From the NCBI RefSeq assembly GCF_000801105.2, contig NC_079519.1:6260668-6324667 (forward strand): 64,000 nt of DNA, given 5' to 3'. The DNA is from Raphanus sativus. Its lineage: Eukaryota; Streptophyta; Magnoliopsida; Brassicales; Brassicaceae. A model generated the notes under the pieces. It was not told the origin of the DNA. It made no database searches and saw only the letters and a list, made by a program, of their open reading frames with translations. The stretch's first letter is position 1. Every line of letters begins with the position of its first letter. Position numbers and translations under genes: made by a program. Of the stretch, positions 10,208-20,517 are shown in pieces.

Positions 10208-13200
10208 GCAACCGATCACATGTGGGGCTTTTGGTTGTTGGCATCACAATAATTTACTTTATTATGTTATGTACTTGGCATTGGACCTAAGGGTCACTTC
10301 AAAAGGAGTTATTCCTTTGTCATCTAAAAGTCTTGAGTCTTTACCCTGTGTTATAGAAGAGCATCTTATGATATTTTTGTTGTTGTTGTAACTATTTTGA
10401 CTTGTGTGGTCTTCTTTCTAACTCGTATTAGCTTAAGATACTAGTTATATGTCATCAAATTATATTTATTATTATCATTGTAGCTTTCAACTTTGTTTCA
10501 GACCAGAATCATTATTTTTAATCCAATGATTATGAATAAATAATCCACTTTGACTTGCAATTAAACCGTTCGAATCAGATCGACCGACGCAGATTCCAAG
10601 TCCAACATCTTTGGTAGATATCACAAAGCAAAGAAAGTGGTTTGTGTTTGTCTTGTTGCAGCAAAGAAGGGCTTATGTGGTGTTTCGAAAAGAGTAAAAC
10701 AAACGGATTGTTAATTTAGGGCCCGACATCTTAATATGGCTCCACCACGAGAACAAATAAAAGCACCATGTTTTAAAGCCATTCTCTATCTCTTGTCTCG
10801 CCAATTTAATTTCCTCTGTCCACACAAGTACTAATAGCTCACTTCTGAGCTGTTCTGTGCCTTGAATATTCAAATTGCATTTCTCTGTCTCATCTTTCGA
10901 CGTACACTTTTATGTATTTCATGCTACTAGTAAGAGTGGCTGTATGATCACAAGCACAGAAAGAGCGGATGTATGATGATTTACTCTAGTTTTGATGTTA
11001 GGGGTAACTATTGTGTACATCCCGTTGTACATTTTCTGATTTTAGTCAAATCTTATTCTGTATGGGTCTGGCGGGACCGTGAGAGAAATTTTGTATATCG
11101 AATAAATCGAGTCAAACTTGTTTTCTTTTGGATCAGTTGGATCAACAAATTCAGATTCGTCATGTTGCTCTACGCTAATATAAAGGAGTTCAAGTTACTA
11201 ACAATCAACGAGTTGATCATACTCTTCTATGAACCGTATGAGTACGTGCTCTCTCATACCCCACACCGCACAATGATTGATTTTTATTCGATATGAAATT
11301 GTTAACTCTACTCTACGTGTGACCAGACATTGCGGATTTCTAATTCCTACATAACCGGATTTATCTATCACTGATGAATCAATCATAAGAGCATGATTAA
11401 TCAGGCTTTGCCCTGAATATTTTCTTGTTTAACCAAAAAACAAAATCTCGAACTCGCTGAAAAATTCGCAAATATGGATATTTAACCTCTTGGATAAAAA
11501 TTAAATATCAAATAAATTTAGTCAAACTTGTTTTTTGTCAACTGGATTAACAAATTCCGATGCATAGCCAACCTACAATGCAGAAAAATACAAATTTAGT
11601 AGAGAAGTCTAAACTCTGCTAATCATACTGTGATGGCCTAATGGTTTCATTGGATGCTGAATCGTGATTGATTTATATTCAATACAATATTGTCAACTCC
11701 AAATGAGACTAGATATTGTGGATTTCTAATTTCTACGTAGATTAACAGGACTTATATGTCGCTAGTGAATCAATCCGTAGGAGCATGATTAATTGGGTTT
11801 CGGTTTGAATATTTTTCCTATTTATAATCAGAAAATAAAAATGTTGAACTCAGCTGAAAAATCCGCAAATATGGATATTTAATCTTTTGACTAAATTATA
11901 TATACTCACGGAATAAAAACTCATTTTGGTGCACCCGAACCGAATAAATCATAGTTGATGTAAACTTGTATTTTGTATCATTTATTTTGAACTGATGTAA
12001 ATTAATATAGTTTTGTGTCAATTTCATTGAAATGGTGTTAAATAAGTTAATAACAACATCATTTAACATAACTGATTCTGAAATATATCATTTATCAATA
12101 AATGATTTAAATTAACATCACTTATTTTTCTGATACTAATTAAGTGATGTAATACATACTTTTTTGTAGTGTAAAACTGGTTAAAATCAGGTATTAATTT
12201 AAAAATAATCTATTTGGATTCTAGTTCCTCTAAAATTGAATTGAACTAAAGCGGACTTAAAATATTGGTTCTAGTTCGGATCTATTTACCAAAGATTAAA
12301 TTGGTGAACCAAACCAACAAATTGAATGTCTATAGCTAACTATTAATAGCTAACCATTAACATGACAAAGAAGAAATAGGTCAAAAAGAAGGCTGGAAAA
12401 TGCATGGAAGTTGGAAAAAGGAAGGCTGAAAATAAGGAGTAGGTGTTGTTTGCAACTGCAACTTCAACCCTCATTTTATGGCAAGAAGAGTGACTTTTGG
12501 TCAATAAAGTTCTTAGACTCTAATAATAATCCCTCCGTATCAGTCCTCACCTATCTACATTTATGTCTTTCTTATTATTTTCATGACTGCCATTTTTATG
12601 GATTGTCATTTTCTTACAACTATTGACAAAACAATTATTATCACCCAAGTACTATGTACATACCATTTACATGTGACAGAAGGCATAAAACAAAACAGCA
12701 ACAGTTTGATTCTAAAATGTAAAAAGCATTTTAATTTTACAAAACTATATATAAGCCGAAAATTAGAAAGATAATTATATTGTTATTGAGAAATGAAAAC
12801 AAAAAGACTTGACGAGTTAGCCAATTTAAAAGACGTGAACAAGTTTCGTGAAAGACTCTCCTCGGCTCCTCGTGGTTAGGTCCTGCGAACAACGAATATG
12901 TATTTCGGAGGTGTATATGGGTATCATATCATATTATACTTTTTTCTTCATTTAAAAAAATAAAATATAGTACAAGATTGGTTATTGGTTAACATAGAAA
13001 CGTGTAAATTAAGATGTTTACTAGAAGTTGCATAGCGTTCCTCGTCTTCCACTTTTGCTTTATGTTCACGTAAAATCTTCCCATCTCTCCCTACTTACCT
13101 TCTTTTCTAAGCTAGCTTTCATGTGACCCCCATTACTATTTACCCACTTATCTTCTACTAGTACTTCGTGCTCCCTTGGTTTTGTTCATCTCTTCACCAT

Positions 13201-13606
13201 GTTCTCGCGTCCCAGGGTTTAATGTTGATGTTACTTTAGTTTAATATGGAAGTATAAAGTGATGAGAAATGATATTAAAACAGTCCTTTAAAAGAAGAGT
13301 TCACGAGTCACTAAAATTCATTCGATTTTTTTTAGGGTCAAAAAATTCATTGAAATTAAAAAGTTGAAACTAACGTCTAGACTAATCATTGTATGATTTT
13401 TCAACTAAATGACAATATAGGAGATATGTTATCGCAACATGAGATTTCCTGATGTATTGAGACTATTTTGTATTCTACTTAATGATAATGGATGTGTTGA
13501 ACACTTGAATCTAAATGTAAGTTTGTGTATAAATTATAAAAATAGACTTATAGGAAATCATATGTTTAGAATTTAGCGATCGATTCATGAGATATAGAGA
13601 TACGAA
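10208..13606. other. intergenic, AT-rich, no gene seen
   Basis: No open frame with recognisable similarity. It includes the direct repeat at 11095-11895. Near 12163-12174 a TTTTTTGTAGTG string resembles a CACTA/hAT-type terminal repeat, but the matching left end is not found. Confidence 0.5.
11095..11895. repeat. diverged direct repeat, two units of about 400 bp
   Basis: Unit 1 (about 11095-11500) and unit 2 (about 11505-11895) share ordered blocks: gtcaaacttgtttt, ttggatcaacaaattc, tgattgatttttattc, gtggatttctaatt, gagcatgattaat and cgcaaatatggatattta. Divergence is substantial, so the duplication is old. Confidence 0.75.
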
Positions 13607-14253
13607 TCTATCTTATTAAAACAGAAACATTCTGTTGGACCTAACATTTATTTTGTAAGTTTTTAAATTAAATACACATTTATATTTTATAGTTAAACAT
13701 ACATTAAGTCACTAATGTTCCTTTCTTTATACTACTATCCATGTTTCCAAACAATATACTTATTTCTTTATACTACTATCAATGTTTCCAAACAATATAT
13801 TTTTTATACTACTATCAATGTTTCTAAATAATACAATAATTAATCTTAGTTATTTTATATCTATCATTTTCTCTTTAAAATTTTGTAGAAACGTCATAAT
13901 TTCATAAATTGCAAAATAGTGAACTTTAAAATTTCGATTATAAGATTACAAATTATGAAACTATTACAATTTAAATCCAATTAGATTACATATCGGTCAT
14001 CCATCAGTTTGATCGGTTAGTCTCGGGTTTTAGTGATTTTTTAATACGAATATTTTAAAAACCTAAATTGAATTGTCAGATCTCCGGATTAACCGGTGTA
14101 ATCACAATCGGGTTGAATTTAAAAACACTAATTTAAATGCAAAAATATTTTAAATACACATTTTAAAAAAATTACCAAAATATTTATTAAGTTATTAATG
14201 AATTTTTTAATCGTAAAATATTCCGCGCTTCCAAAGCGCGGGTCAAGATCTAG
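13607..14253 (+). mobile_element. non-autonomous Helitron (ATREP-like), 647 bp
   Basis: Begins with TCTATCTTATTAAAAC directly after a host A and ends CTAG before a host T. A GC-rich hairpin (CCGCGCTTCCAAAGCGCGG) sits just before the end: the Helitron 3' signature. It carries three short tandem units around ctactatccatgtttcc. A second copy of identical length lies inverted at 48208-48854. Confidence 0.9.
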
Positions 14254-14816
14254 TACAAATTAAAACAAACCCCACTCATCTTTTAAACTCACAACCCTCC
14301 TCCACTCTATTATTTAGTTGAAACCACACCACGCTAAAAGACAAGGCCCACAGCCATCCCTGCATGTACTTCTTCTACACATCACATTTCATCAAATATT
14401 CCAACCAAGATTATGCATGTAATCAATATAATACGACTTACTTTTCACAACAATTTTTTTCTTTCTTCAATGGAATTTAAGACGACAAATAGAAAGGCAA
14501 TTGGTTGGAGAATAGGGCTAAAAAATCCTTTGAATATCTTTTTCCATAATTTATATATTATATTCTTGACAAAATATCCTGATTATGTGGGATTTGTGTA
14601 TAAATAAAAATAAAACGACTTAATATAATAAATTTCGTTTATGTTCTCAATACACATTTCTTCTTTTAAATCTCATCTTTTTATAGCATTTATATCTAGT
14701 TTTTTTTTTTTTTTTAAAAAAAATTTCCCTATACACTTCACTTTATACACTCATATATATAATCAAAGGGACCTCCAAAGAAAAAAGAAAACATGATCAG
14801 TTAAGAAGTAAAGATA

Positions 14817-15704
14817 ATGAGGGAAGAAGGCTCAATGACAACTAGAAACAGTCTCCTCAAAACCTTGTCTTCTTACAATTCCAATGTTCTCTTAGCTGCT
14901 CTCCTCTTCCTCCTCTTAGTCGTCCTCTTCGTCTTGCTTCTCCATTTCTACGCCCGCTTTTACTGGTCAAACTCCGACCACGAATTCTTCGCCGCTCGAC
15001 GCCGGCTGAGAAGGAGACGAATCCGAAGAAGAACAGTCACAACGACGAGAATCATACCTCCTCTCCCACTAAGAGGTGTCGTCGACGACGCTGAAGCTTC
15101 TGTTGCTACGACAAGCGATGACAAAGGTTTGGACCCTTCGGTCATTTCTTCGATTCCTCTGTTTGTTTTCGAAGACGACGAGAAAGAAGAGGAGGAGGAG
15201 GAGGAGTGTGTGATATGTCTTGGTTTGTGGGAAGCGGGAGATTTCGGGAGGAAGTTGAGATTTTGCGGACATGGGTTTCACGTTGAGTGTATAGACATGT
15301 GGTTGTCTTCTCATTCTTCTTGTCCGCTCTGTCGATCCCCTGTTCTCGCCGCCGTCTCCGATCGAGAAAATCTCAAGCCGGACATTAACGACGACGTTGA
15401 TGTCGTGGAGGGAGAAGAAGAAGAGGCAGAAGAAGATGAGAACGTCGTCGCCGGTGATCGGAGAATTTCACTGTCTCTTGATGTGACGGAAGATAATGCA
15501 AAAACAGGGGTTGACGACGACGGCGTTGGCGTCGGAGAAGGAGAGGTTAGAATTGAAGTGTTAGATGAGGACGGAGGATCAAGAGGTTATCGGAGATCGA
15601 CGTCTTCAGCATCGAGTTCGTTGATGAGGATGCTGAGTAGTAGAACTAGATCGGAGGGTAGCAAAGTGTTTCCGTCGTCGGCGACGCAAGATTCGTCTCA
15701 GTAA
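14817..15704 (+). CDS. ATL63: ATL-family RING-H2 E3 ubiquitin ligase, ATL63-like
   Basis: Intronless 295-aa ATL protein. One transmembrane helix spans about residues 24-46. An Arg-rich cytosolic segment (60-73), the GLD signature (104-106) and an acidic run (118-130) follow. The RING-H2 domain at 131-172 has C131, C134, C150, H152, H155, C158, C169 and C172 all present, plus the Trp/Pro spacing expected for E2 binding. The C-terminal tail is acidic and Ser-rich. ATLs are membrane-anchored E3 ligases, often in defence or stress responses; the substrate is unknown. The assignment to ATL63 (AT5G58580) rests on the NSNVLLAALLFLLLVVLFVL helix region, the RING and the position. Spacers 14254-14816 and 15705-15969 show no other gene. 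Confidence 0.9.
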   Translation: MREEGSMTTRNSLLKTLSSYNSNVLLAALLFLLLVVLFVLLLHFYARFYWSNSDHEFFAARRRLRRRRIRRRTVTTTRIIPPLPLRGVVDDAEASVATTSDDKGLDPSVISSIPLFVFEDDEKEEEEEEECVICLGLWEAGDFGRKLRFCGHGFHVECIDMWLSSHSSCPLCRSPVLAAVSDRENLKPDINDDVDVVEGEEEEAEEDENVVAGDRRISLSLDVTEDNAKTGVDDDGVGVGEGEVRIEVLDEDGGSRGYRRSTSSASSSLMRMLSSRTRSEGSKVFPSSATQDSSQ

Positions 15705-15969
15705 ACAATAAATACATAAAAAATCATGTGTACAACTTTGGAAATAGAAAAAAAAATGAATAGCCTAAAAGCCACGTGCGGTAAAAAAAGAGAAAGATAT
15801 GTAATTACAAAAGTGGTAATTTATTTTTGATCAAGTTTTGGTTGAATCTGATGATTACGATCAGGAAATGACTTTTGTCAATACTTGTGCAAGTAAAAAG
15901 GCAAAATCTAAATTCATGTATCTTAATTATCACATCAGTACATGTAAAATCTAGCTGCGATGCGAATAT

Positions 15970-16208
15970 TGTTAAACTTAGATCAAAGAATACTGAAAAC
16001 TTCGTGATATCTTATTGAATCAACACCAACGTACAAGACTTATATAGTCAAACAAAAAACAACTCCTACAAGTCAGCTAACCAACCAAAGCCACTCCTAT
16101 AAGTTAGCTAACAACTCAACACACGCTTCCTAGAATATAGGAAGATTTATTCAAATCTAGAAAACCAAAACAACTTGAAACAGACTCCTAAAAGCCCGGT
16201 GTACTTCA
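15970..16208 (-). repeat. 3' LTR of the copia element
   Basis: 239 bp, TG...CA, identical by eye to 20274-20512. Confidence 0.95.
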
Positions 16209-16220
16209 ATCCCTCCCTTA
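16209..16220 (-). promoter_or_regulatory. polypurine tract
   Basis: On the minus strand reads TAAGGGAGGGAT immediately before the 3' LTR; primes plus-strand DNA synthesis in LTR elements. Confidence 0.8.
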
Positions 16221-16234
16221 AACTGAAGCTCCTT

Positions 16235-19200
16235 TCAGTTTACAAACTTCAAGCAAACCCCCATGTCATTCCTTAGCTTCTCGAACACGTCAAGCTTGAC
16301 TGGCTTCGTCATAATGTCTGATAGCTGATCCTTTGTTGAGCAATACTCCATGGTAATAACCCCCTCATTCACCAAGTCACGAAGAAAGTGGTAACGCACA
16401 TGAATATGCTTACTTCTGCCATGAAACACAAGGTTCTTGGACAACTTGATTGCAGAGCTATTGTCGCAAAATAGAACAGTGCCTTTCTCTTGTTCAAACC
16501 CCATCTCTCCTAACACATTCCGTAGCCAAACTGCTTGACAAGCTCCATTAGCAGCTGCTACATACTCGGCCTCCGTAGTTGAAAGCGTGACAATAGGCTG
16601 CTTCTTGGAGCTCCACGCAACCGCTCCTGCTCCTATCATGAAGGTGTACCCTGATGTGCTTCTCCTATCATCTTCATCACCCGCATAATCACTATCCACA
16701 TAGCCCACTAGTCCCCTTGCATCACTTCTCTTGTACTGTATTCCAAGACCTGACGTTCCTTGAACATATCTGAGTATACGTTTCACTGCCAGCATATGCG
16801 ACTCCTTAGGATTCTCCATGTATCTACTCACCAGGTTCACAGAGTAAATTAGATCCGGCCTTGTGGCTGTTAAGTACCTCAAACTCCCAACAATCTGCTT
16901 GAACAAAGTAGGATCCACTGAGCGCCCTTCACCTTCCTTAGTCAACTTATTCCCAGGAATTATAGGATTCCTCACTGAGTTGCACTCTAACATTCCAAAC
17001 TTCTCTAACGTCTCCAAAGCATACTTCTTCTGACTTATGAAAATCCCATCTTCATCTTGCACGACTTCAACACCCAGAAAATACTTCATTCTTCCTAAGT
17101 CTGTCATAGCAAACTCTTCCATCATGGACCTTTTAAACTTCTCAAGTAATTCAGCCGAATCACTAGTATAGATGAGATCATCTACATACAGGCTCACGAC
17201 CAAAACACTACTTCCTTCTGTCTTGACAAACAAGGTATGTTCACAATAACACTTTTTGAAGCCCTCCCTTGCAAAGTAACCTTCAATTCTACTGTACCAT
17301 GCCCTTGGTGCTTGTCTCAAGCCATACAACGCCTTCTTCAACTTGTATACCTTCTCTCTCTCGTGCTCTGACTCGAACCCCTTAGGCTGCTCAATGTAAA
17401 CATCCTCCTTGAGCTCTCCATGCAGGAAAGCACTCTTTACATCAAGCTGAAACACAATCCAACCCCTTTGAGCAGCCAAGCCTAGTATCGACCTAATAGT
17501 GTCCCATCTAGCTACTGGAGCAAAGACTTCGTGGAAGTCAATTCCATGAGTTTGATGAAAGCCTTTTACTACAAGTCTGGCCTTGAACTTATCAACCTCT
17601 CCTCTTTCGTTGAGCTTTGTCTTGTATACCCACTTTACTCCAATGATCTTGGCTTTTGCAGGCGCTTCTACTAGCTCCCAAGTTTCATTCTCTTCAATGG
17701 CTTTTATCTCAGCTTCCATCGCCTTCTTCCACTTATCATATTTGACCGCATCTTCAAACTTTTCTGGATCTTCTTCATTAATATACAGCACCATATATCC
17801 TTCATCATCTTCAACAAACAACCCTTTCTCTTCACAGATGTAATCCCTCATCCATGCTGGTTTTATTTTATTCCTTCCAGCTCTGCTACTGCCAGCGTTT
17901 TCTTCTTCAGTCTCAGTCTCAACAGTTGTTTCTGCAGTGTCGTGTGCCCCTTCCTGAGCCGTATCTTCTCTCTCATTCTGCTCTTCTGTCACGTTCTCTT
18001 CTCTGTCTCCACGGTTCTCTTCATTCTCTTCTCCACACACGACAAACTCTTCTTCTTGCTCTGTTTCTTCCCATTCCCAACGCTTCCCCTCGTCAAATCT
18101 CACATCTTTACTTATGACAATTCTTTTCTTTGCAGGATCATACAACCTGTAAGCTTTGGACTCTTTGCAGACCCCGAACATGACGCATCTGACACTCTTT
18201 TCATCAAGTTTCACTCTCTTCTCGTATGGTATAAGTGCAAAGGCTACACATCCAAAGACTCGTAGATGTTCCACCGATGGTTTGTGTGAGCTCCACTTCT
18301 CTGTTGGCGTGACATCTCCTAGTATAGACGTTGGGCTCCTGTTGAGAATGTGCACTGCATATTGTGTTGCCTCTGTCCAGAAACGCAGAGGAACTTTCAT
18401 CCCAAAGAGCATACATCTCACCATATTCATTATGCTCCTGTTCTTTCTCTCTGCGACCCCGTTCTGCTGCGGAGTATACGCTGCAGTCAACTGTCTTTTG
18501 ATCCCTTGCTCCGTGCAGAAATCATCAAACGCCTTGGAGTTGAACTCACCCCCTCTGTCAGTCCTCAGACACACCAGTTGCTGTCCACATTCTCTCTCAA
18601 CAGCACTCTTGAATTCTTTGAATACTCTAAACGCTTCTGATTTCTCAGATAAGAAGAACGTCCAGCATTTACGGCTAAAATCATCAATGAAGTTAATGAT
18701 GTATCTCTTACCACTCTCTGATGTAGGTGAGATCGGTCCGCAGATATCACTGTGTACCAGCTCCAGTCCCTTGCTTGGCCTCCACAGACTTTTCTTTGGT
18801 ATGTTCTCTCTGATCTGCTTTCCCTTCATGCACACCTCACACACTTCTCCTGGTTTATTGATCTTAGGTAGTCCGTTCACCATTCTTTTCTCAGTCAGCT
18901 TGAGAAGGCTGTCATGAGAGAGATGACCGTACCTCTTGTGCCAGATCTCGTCAGATTCCTCCAGTGGGCTCTGTATCTGATTGATCTTCAGCTCTTCCTT
19001 AGGTTCCAAGACAGTCGCCATGACTACAAACATTCTGTTTGACGTCATTGTAGAGTGCATTATCATTCTCCTCTGTTGTTTGTGCCAAATCTCACACGTA
19101 TCATCTTCAACTATGATCCTCAAACCCTTTTGTTGAAGCTGACCCATGCTTAGGAGATTGCTCTTCAGTCCAGGCACATAGTATACTGATGAAATCACCT

Positions 19201-20245
19201 GAGCTGTGCCATTAATCTCAAGCCTGAGATTCCCTCTTCCCTCAACTTGCATCCGTCTATCATCTCCTAGTTTCACTTGTTGTCGAAACTTAGTGTCAAG
19301 TTCCATGAACCACTCTCTCATGCCGCACATATGGTTGCTACAGCCAGAGTCCAGGTACCAAACATGCTTTTCTTTAGCTTCCACCATAGCCATTAGAAGC
19401 ACATCTTCTTCTAACTCTGCATAGTTAGCAGACCTCTCCCAAGCTGGACACTCATTCTTAAAGTGTCCCAACTTATGACATTTATAACATTCAATGTTAC
19501 TCTTGTCAAACCTTGTGCCTCCACGACCGCCACGGTACCCTCCTCTGCCTCTGTAGCCACCTCTTCCCTGATTGTACCCTGAGGAACTTCCACGTCCTCC
19601 ACCGCCTTCCATTTTCAAGGCATGTTCTTCACTGCTACTCTTGCAAAGATTCTGCTCGTGCACCAATAAGGAGCTCTGTAACTCATCAACAGACAGCTCC
19701 TTAATATCCTTCGACTCTTCTATGGCACACACGATATACGTGAACTTGTCAACCAGTGTTCTCAACACCTTCTCCACAATCTTCTCATCCGTCATATCCT
19801 CTCCAAGATTCCTCATGTCGTTTGCCACCACCATGACCTTGGAGAAGTAATCAGTAATCGAATCACCTTCCTTCATCTCTAGCACCTCAAAGTTTCTTCT
19901 CAGCCTCTGAAGCTGAGCACTTTGAACTCTTTTGTTCCCTTGATACTTCGTCTTCAAGGAATCCCAGATATCCTTTGAGGTTTCCTTCTTAGCGATCGTC
20001 TTCAACGTCGTCTTGTCGATCGAGGCAAAGAGATAATTCTTAACCTTCAGATCCTTGAGCTTCTGATCTGCAAGTTCGGTTCTCTGAGCCCCCGTCAGTA
20101 TCACGTTCCTCTCAGCCTGCGTAACACCTTCTTCGACAAGCCCCCACCATTCTTTAGATCTCAAGAGATTCTCCATGAGCATTGCCCAATGCTCATAATC
20201 TCCATCAAGCTTTGGAATGCTCAACAACGACTCCTTCTCACTCAT
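16235..20245 (-). CDS. copia gag-pol polyprotein
   Basis: Single uninterrupted frame of 1336 aa from the ATG at 20245. The frame stays open a little further upstream, but those codons belong to the primer-binding site and begin with GTG. Order of domains: UBN2-type gag, Gly/Arg-rich linker, CCHC zinc knuckle (CYKCHKLGHFKNEC, about 253-266), aspartic protease DSG (about 299-301), integrase HHCC and DDE core with QQNGVAERKN, reverse transcriptase with YVDDLIY, and RNase H ending in TEAEYVAA and SKHIHVRYHFLRD. This integrase-before-RT order defines Ty1/copia. No frameshift or missing catalytic motif was seen, so the element looks autonomous. Confidence 0.95.
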   Translation of the reverse strand: MSEKESLLSIPKLDGDYEHWAMLMENLLRSKEWWGLVEEGVTQAERNVILTGAQRTELADQKLKDLKVKNYLFASIDKTTLKTIAKKETSKDIWDSLKTKYQGNKRVQSAQLQRLRRNFEVLEMKEGDSITDYFSKVMVVANDMRNLGEDMTDEKIVEKVLRTLVDKFTYIVCAIEESKDIKELSVDELQSSLLVHEQNLCKSSSEEHALKMEGGGGRGSSSGYNQGRGGYRGRGGYRGGRGGTRFDKSNIECYKCHKLGHFKNECPAWERSANYAELEEDVLLMAMVEAKEKHVWYLDSGCSNHMCGMREWFMELDTKFRQQVKLGDDRRMQVEGRGNLRLEINGTAQVISSVYYVPGLKSNLLSMGQLQQKGLRIIVEDDTCEIWHKQQRRMIMHSTMTSNRMFVVMATVLEPKEELKINQIQSPLEESDEIWHKRYGHLSHDSLLKLTEKRMVNGLPKINKPGEVCEVCMKGKQIRENIPKKSLWRPSKGLELVHSDICGPISPTSESGKRYIINFIDDFSRKCWTFFLSEKSEAFRVFKEFKSAVERECGQQLVCLRTDRGGEFNSKAFDDFCTEQGIKRQLTAAYTPQQNGVAERKNRSIMNMVRCMLFGMKVPLRFWTEATQYAVHILNRSPTSILGDVTPTEKWSSHKPSVEHLRVFGCVAFALIPYEKRVKLDEKSVRCVMFGVCKESKAYRLYDPAKKRIVISKDVRFDEGKRWEWEETEQEEEFVVCGEENEENRGDREENVTEEQNEREDTAQEGAHDTAETTVETETEEENAGSSRAGRNKIKPAWMRDYICEEKGLFVEDDEGYMVLYINEEDPEKFEDAVKYDKWKKAMEAEIKAIEENETWELVEAPAKAKIIGVKWVYKTKLNERGEVDKFKARLVVKGFHQTHGIDFHEVFAPVARWDTIRSILGLAAQRGWIVFQLDVKSAFLHGELKEDVYIEQPKGFESEHEREKVYKLKKALYGLRQAPRAWYSRIEGYFAREGFKKCYCEHTLFVKTEGSSVLVVSLYVDDLIYTSDSAELLEKFKRSMMEEFAMTDLGRMKYFLGVEVVQDEDGIFISQKKYALETLEKFGMLECNSVRNPIIPGNKLTKEGEGRSVDPTLFKQIVGSLRYLTATRPDLIYSVNLVSRYMENPKESHMLAVKRILRYVQGTSGLGIQYKRSDARGLVGYVDSDYAGDEDDRRSTSGYTFMIGAGAVAWSSKKQPIVTLSTTEAEYVAAANGACQAVWLRNVLGEMGFEQEKGTVLFCDNSSAIKLSKNLVFHGRSKHIHVRYHFLRDLVNEGVITMEYCSTKDQLSDIMTKPVKLDVFEKLRNDMGVCLKFVN

Positions 20246-20259
20246 TTTCTCTTGAATAG

Positions 20260-20271
20260 GCTCTGATACCA
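20260..20271 (-). promoter_or_regulatory. primer-binding site (initiator tRNA-Met)
   Basis: Minus strand reads TGGTATCAGAGC two bases inside the 5' LTR, complementary to the 3' end of plant initiator tRNA-Met. Confidence 0.92.
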
Positions 20272-20273
20272 CT

Positions 20274-20512
20274 TGTTAAACTTAGATCAAAGAATACTGA
20301 AAACTTCGTGATATCTTATTGAATCAACACCAACGTACAAGACTTATATAGTCAAACAAAAAACAACTCCTACAAGTCAGCTAACCAACCAAAGCCACTC
20401 CTATAAGTTAGCTAACAACTCAACACACGCTTCCTAGAATATAGGAAGATTTATTCAAATCTAGAAAACCAAAACAACTTGAAACAGACTCCTAAAAGCC
20501 CGGTGTACTTCA
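20274..20512 (-). repeat. 5' LTR of the copia element
   Basis: 239 bp, TG...CA, identical by eye to 15970-16208; would carry the element's promoter. Confidence 0.95.
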
Positions 20513-20517
20513 AATAT

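Larger units (their letters stand above)
15970..20512 (-). mobile_element. intact Ty1/copia LTR retrotransposon
   Basis: 4543-bp element on the minus strand, flanked by the 5-bp target duplication AATAT (15965-15969 and 20513-20517). The two 239-bp LTRs (20274-20512 is the 5' LTR, 15970-16208 the 3' LTR) begin TG, end CA and look identical base for base. A primer-binding site for initiator tRNA-Met and a polypurine tract are in place, and the single long frame has no stop. Identical LTRs mean a very recent insertion, possibly still active. Confidence 0.97.

Noticed and set aside
9990..10247. Minus-strand 85-codon open frame
   Set aside because: Antisense to the RANBP1 tail remnant, whose sense strand matches the known acidic tail.
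11890..12180. MITE suggested by TTTTTTGTAGTG at its right side
   Set aside because: No matching inverted left end or target duplication could be found.
18156..18917. 253-codon plus-strand open frame inside the copia element
   Set aside because: Antisense shadow of the integrase/pol region; no protein family resemblance.
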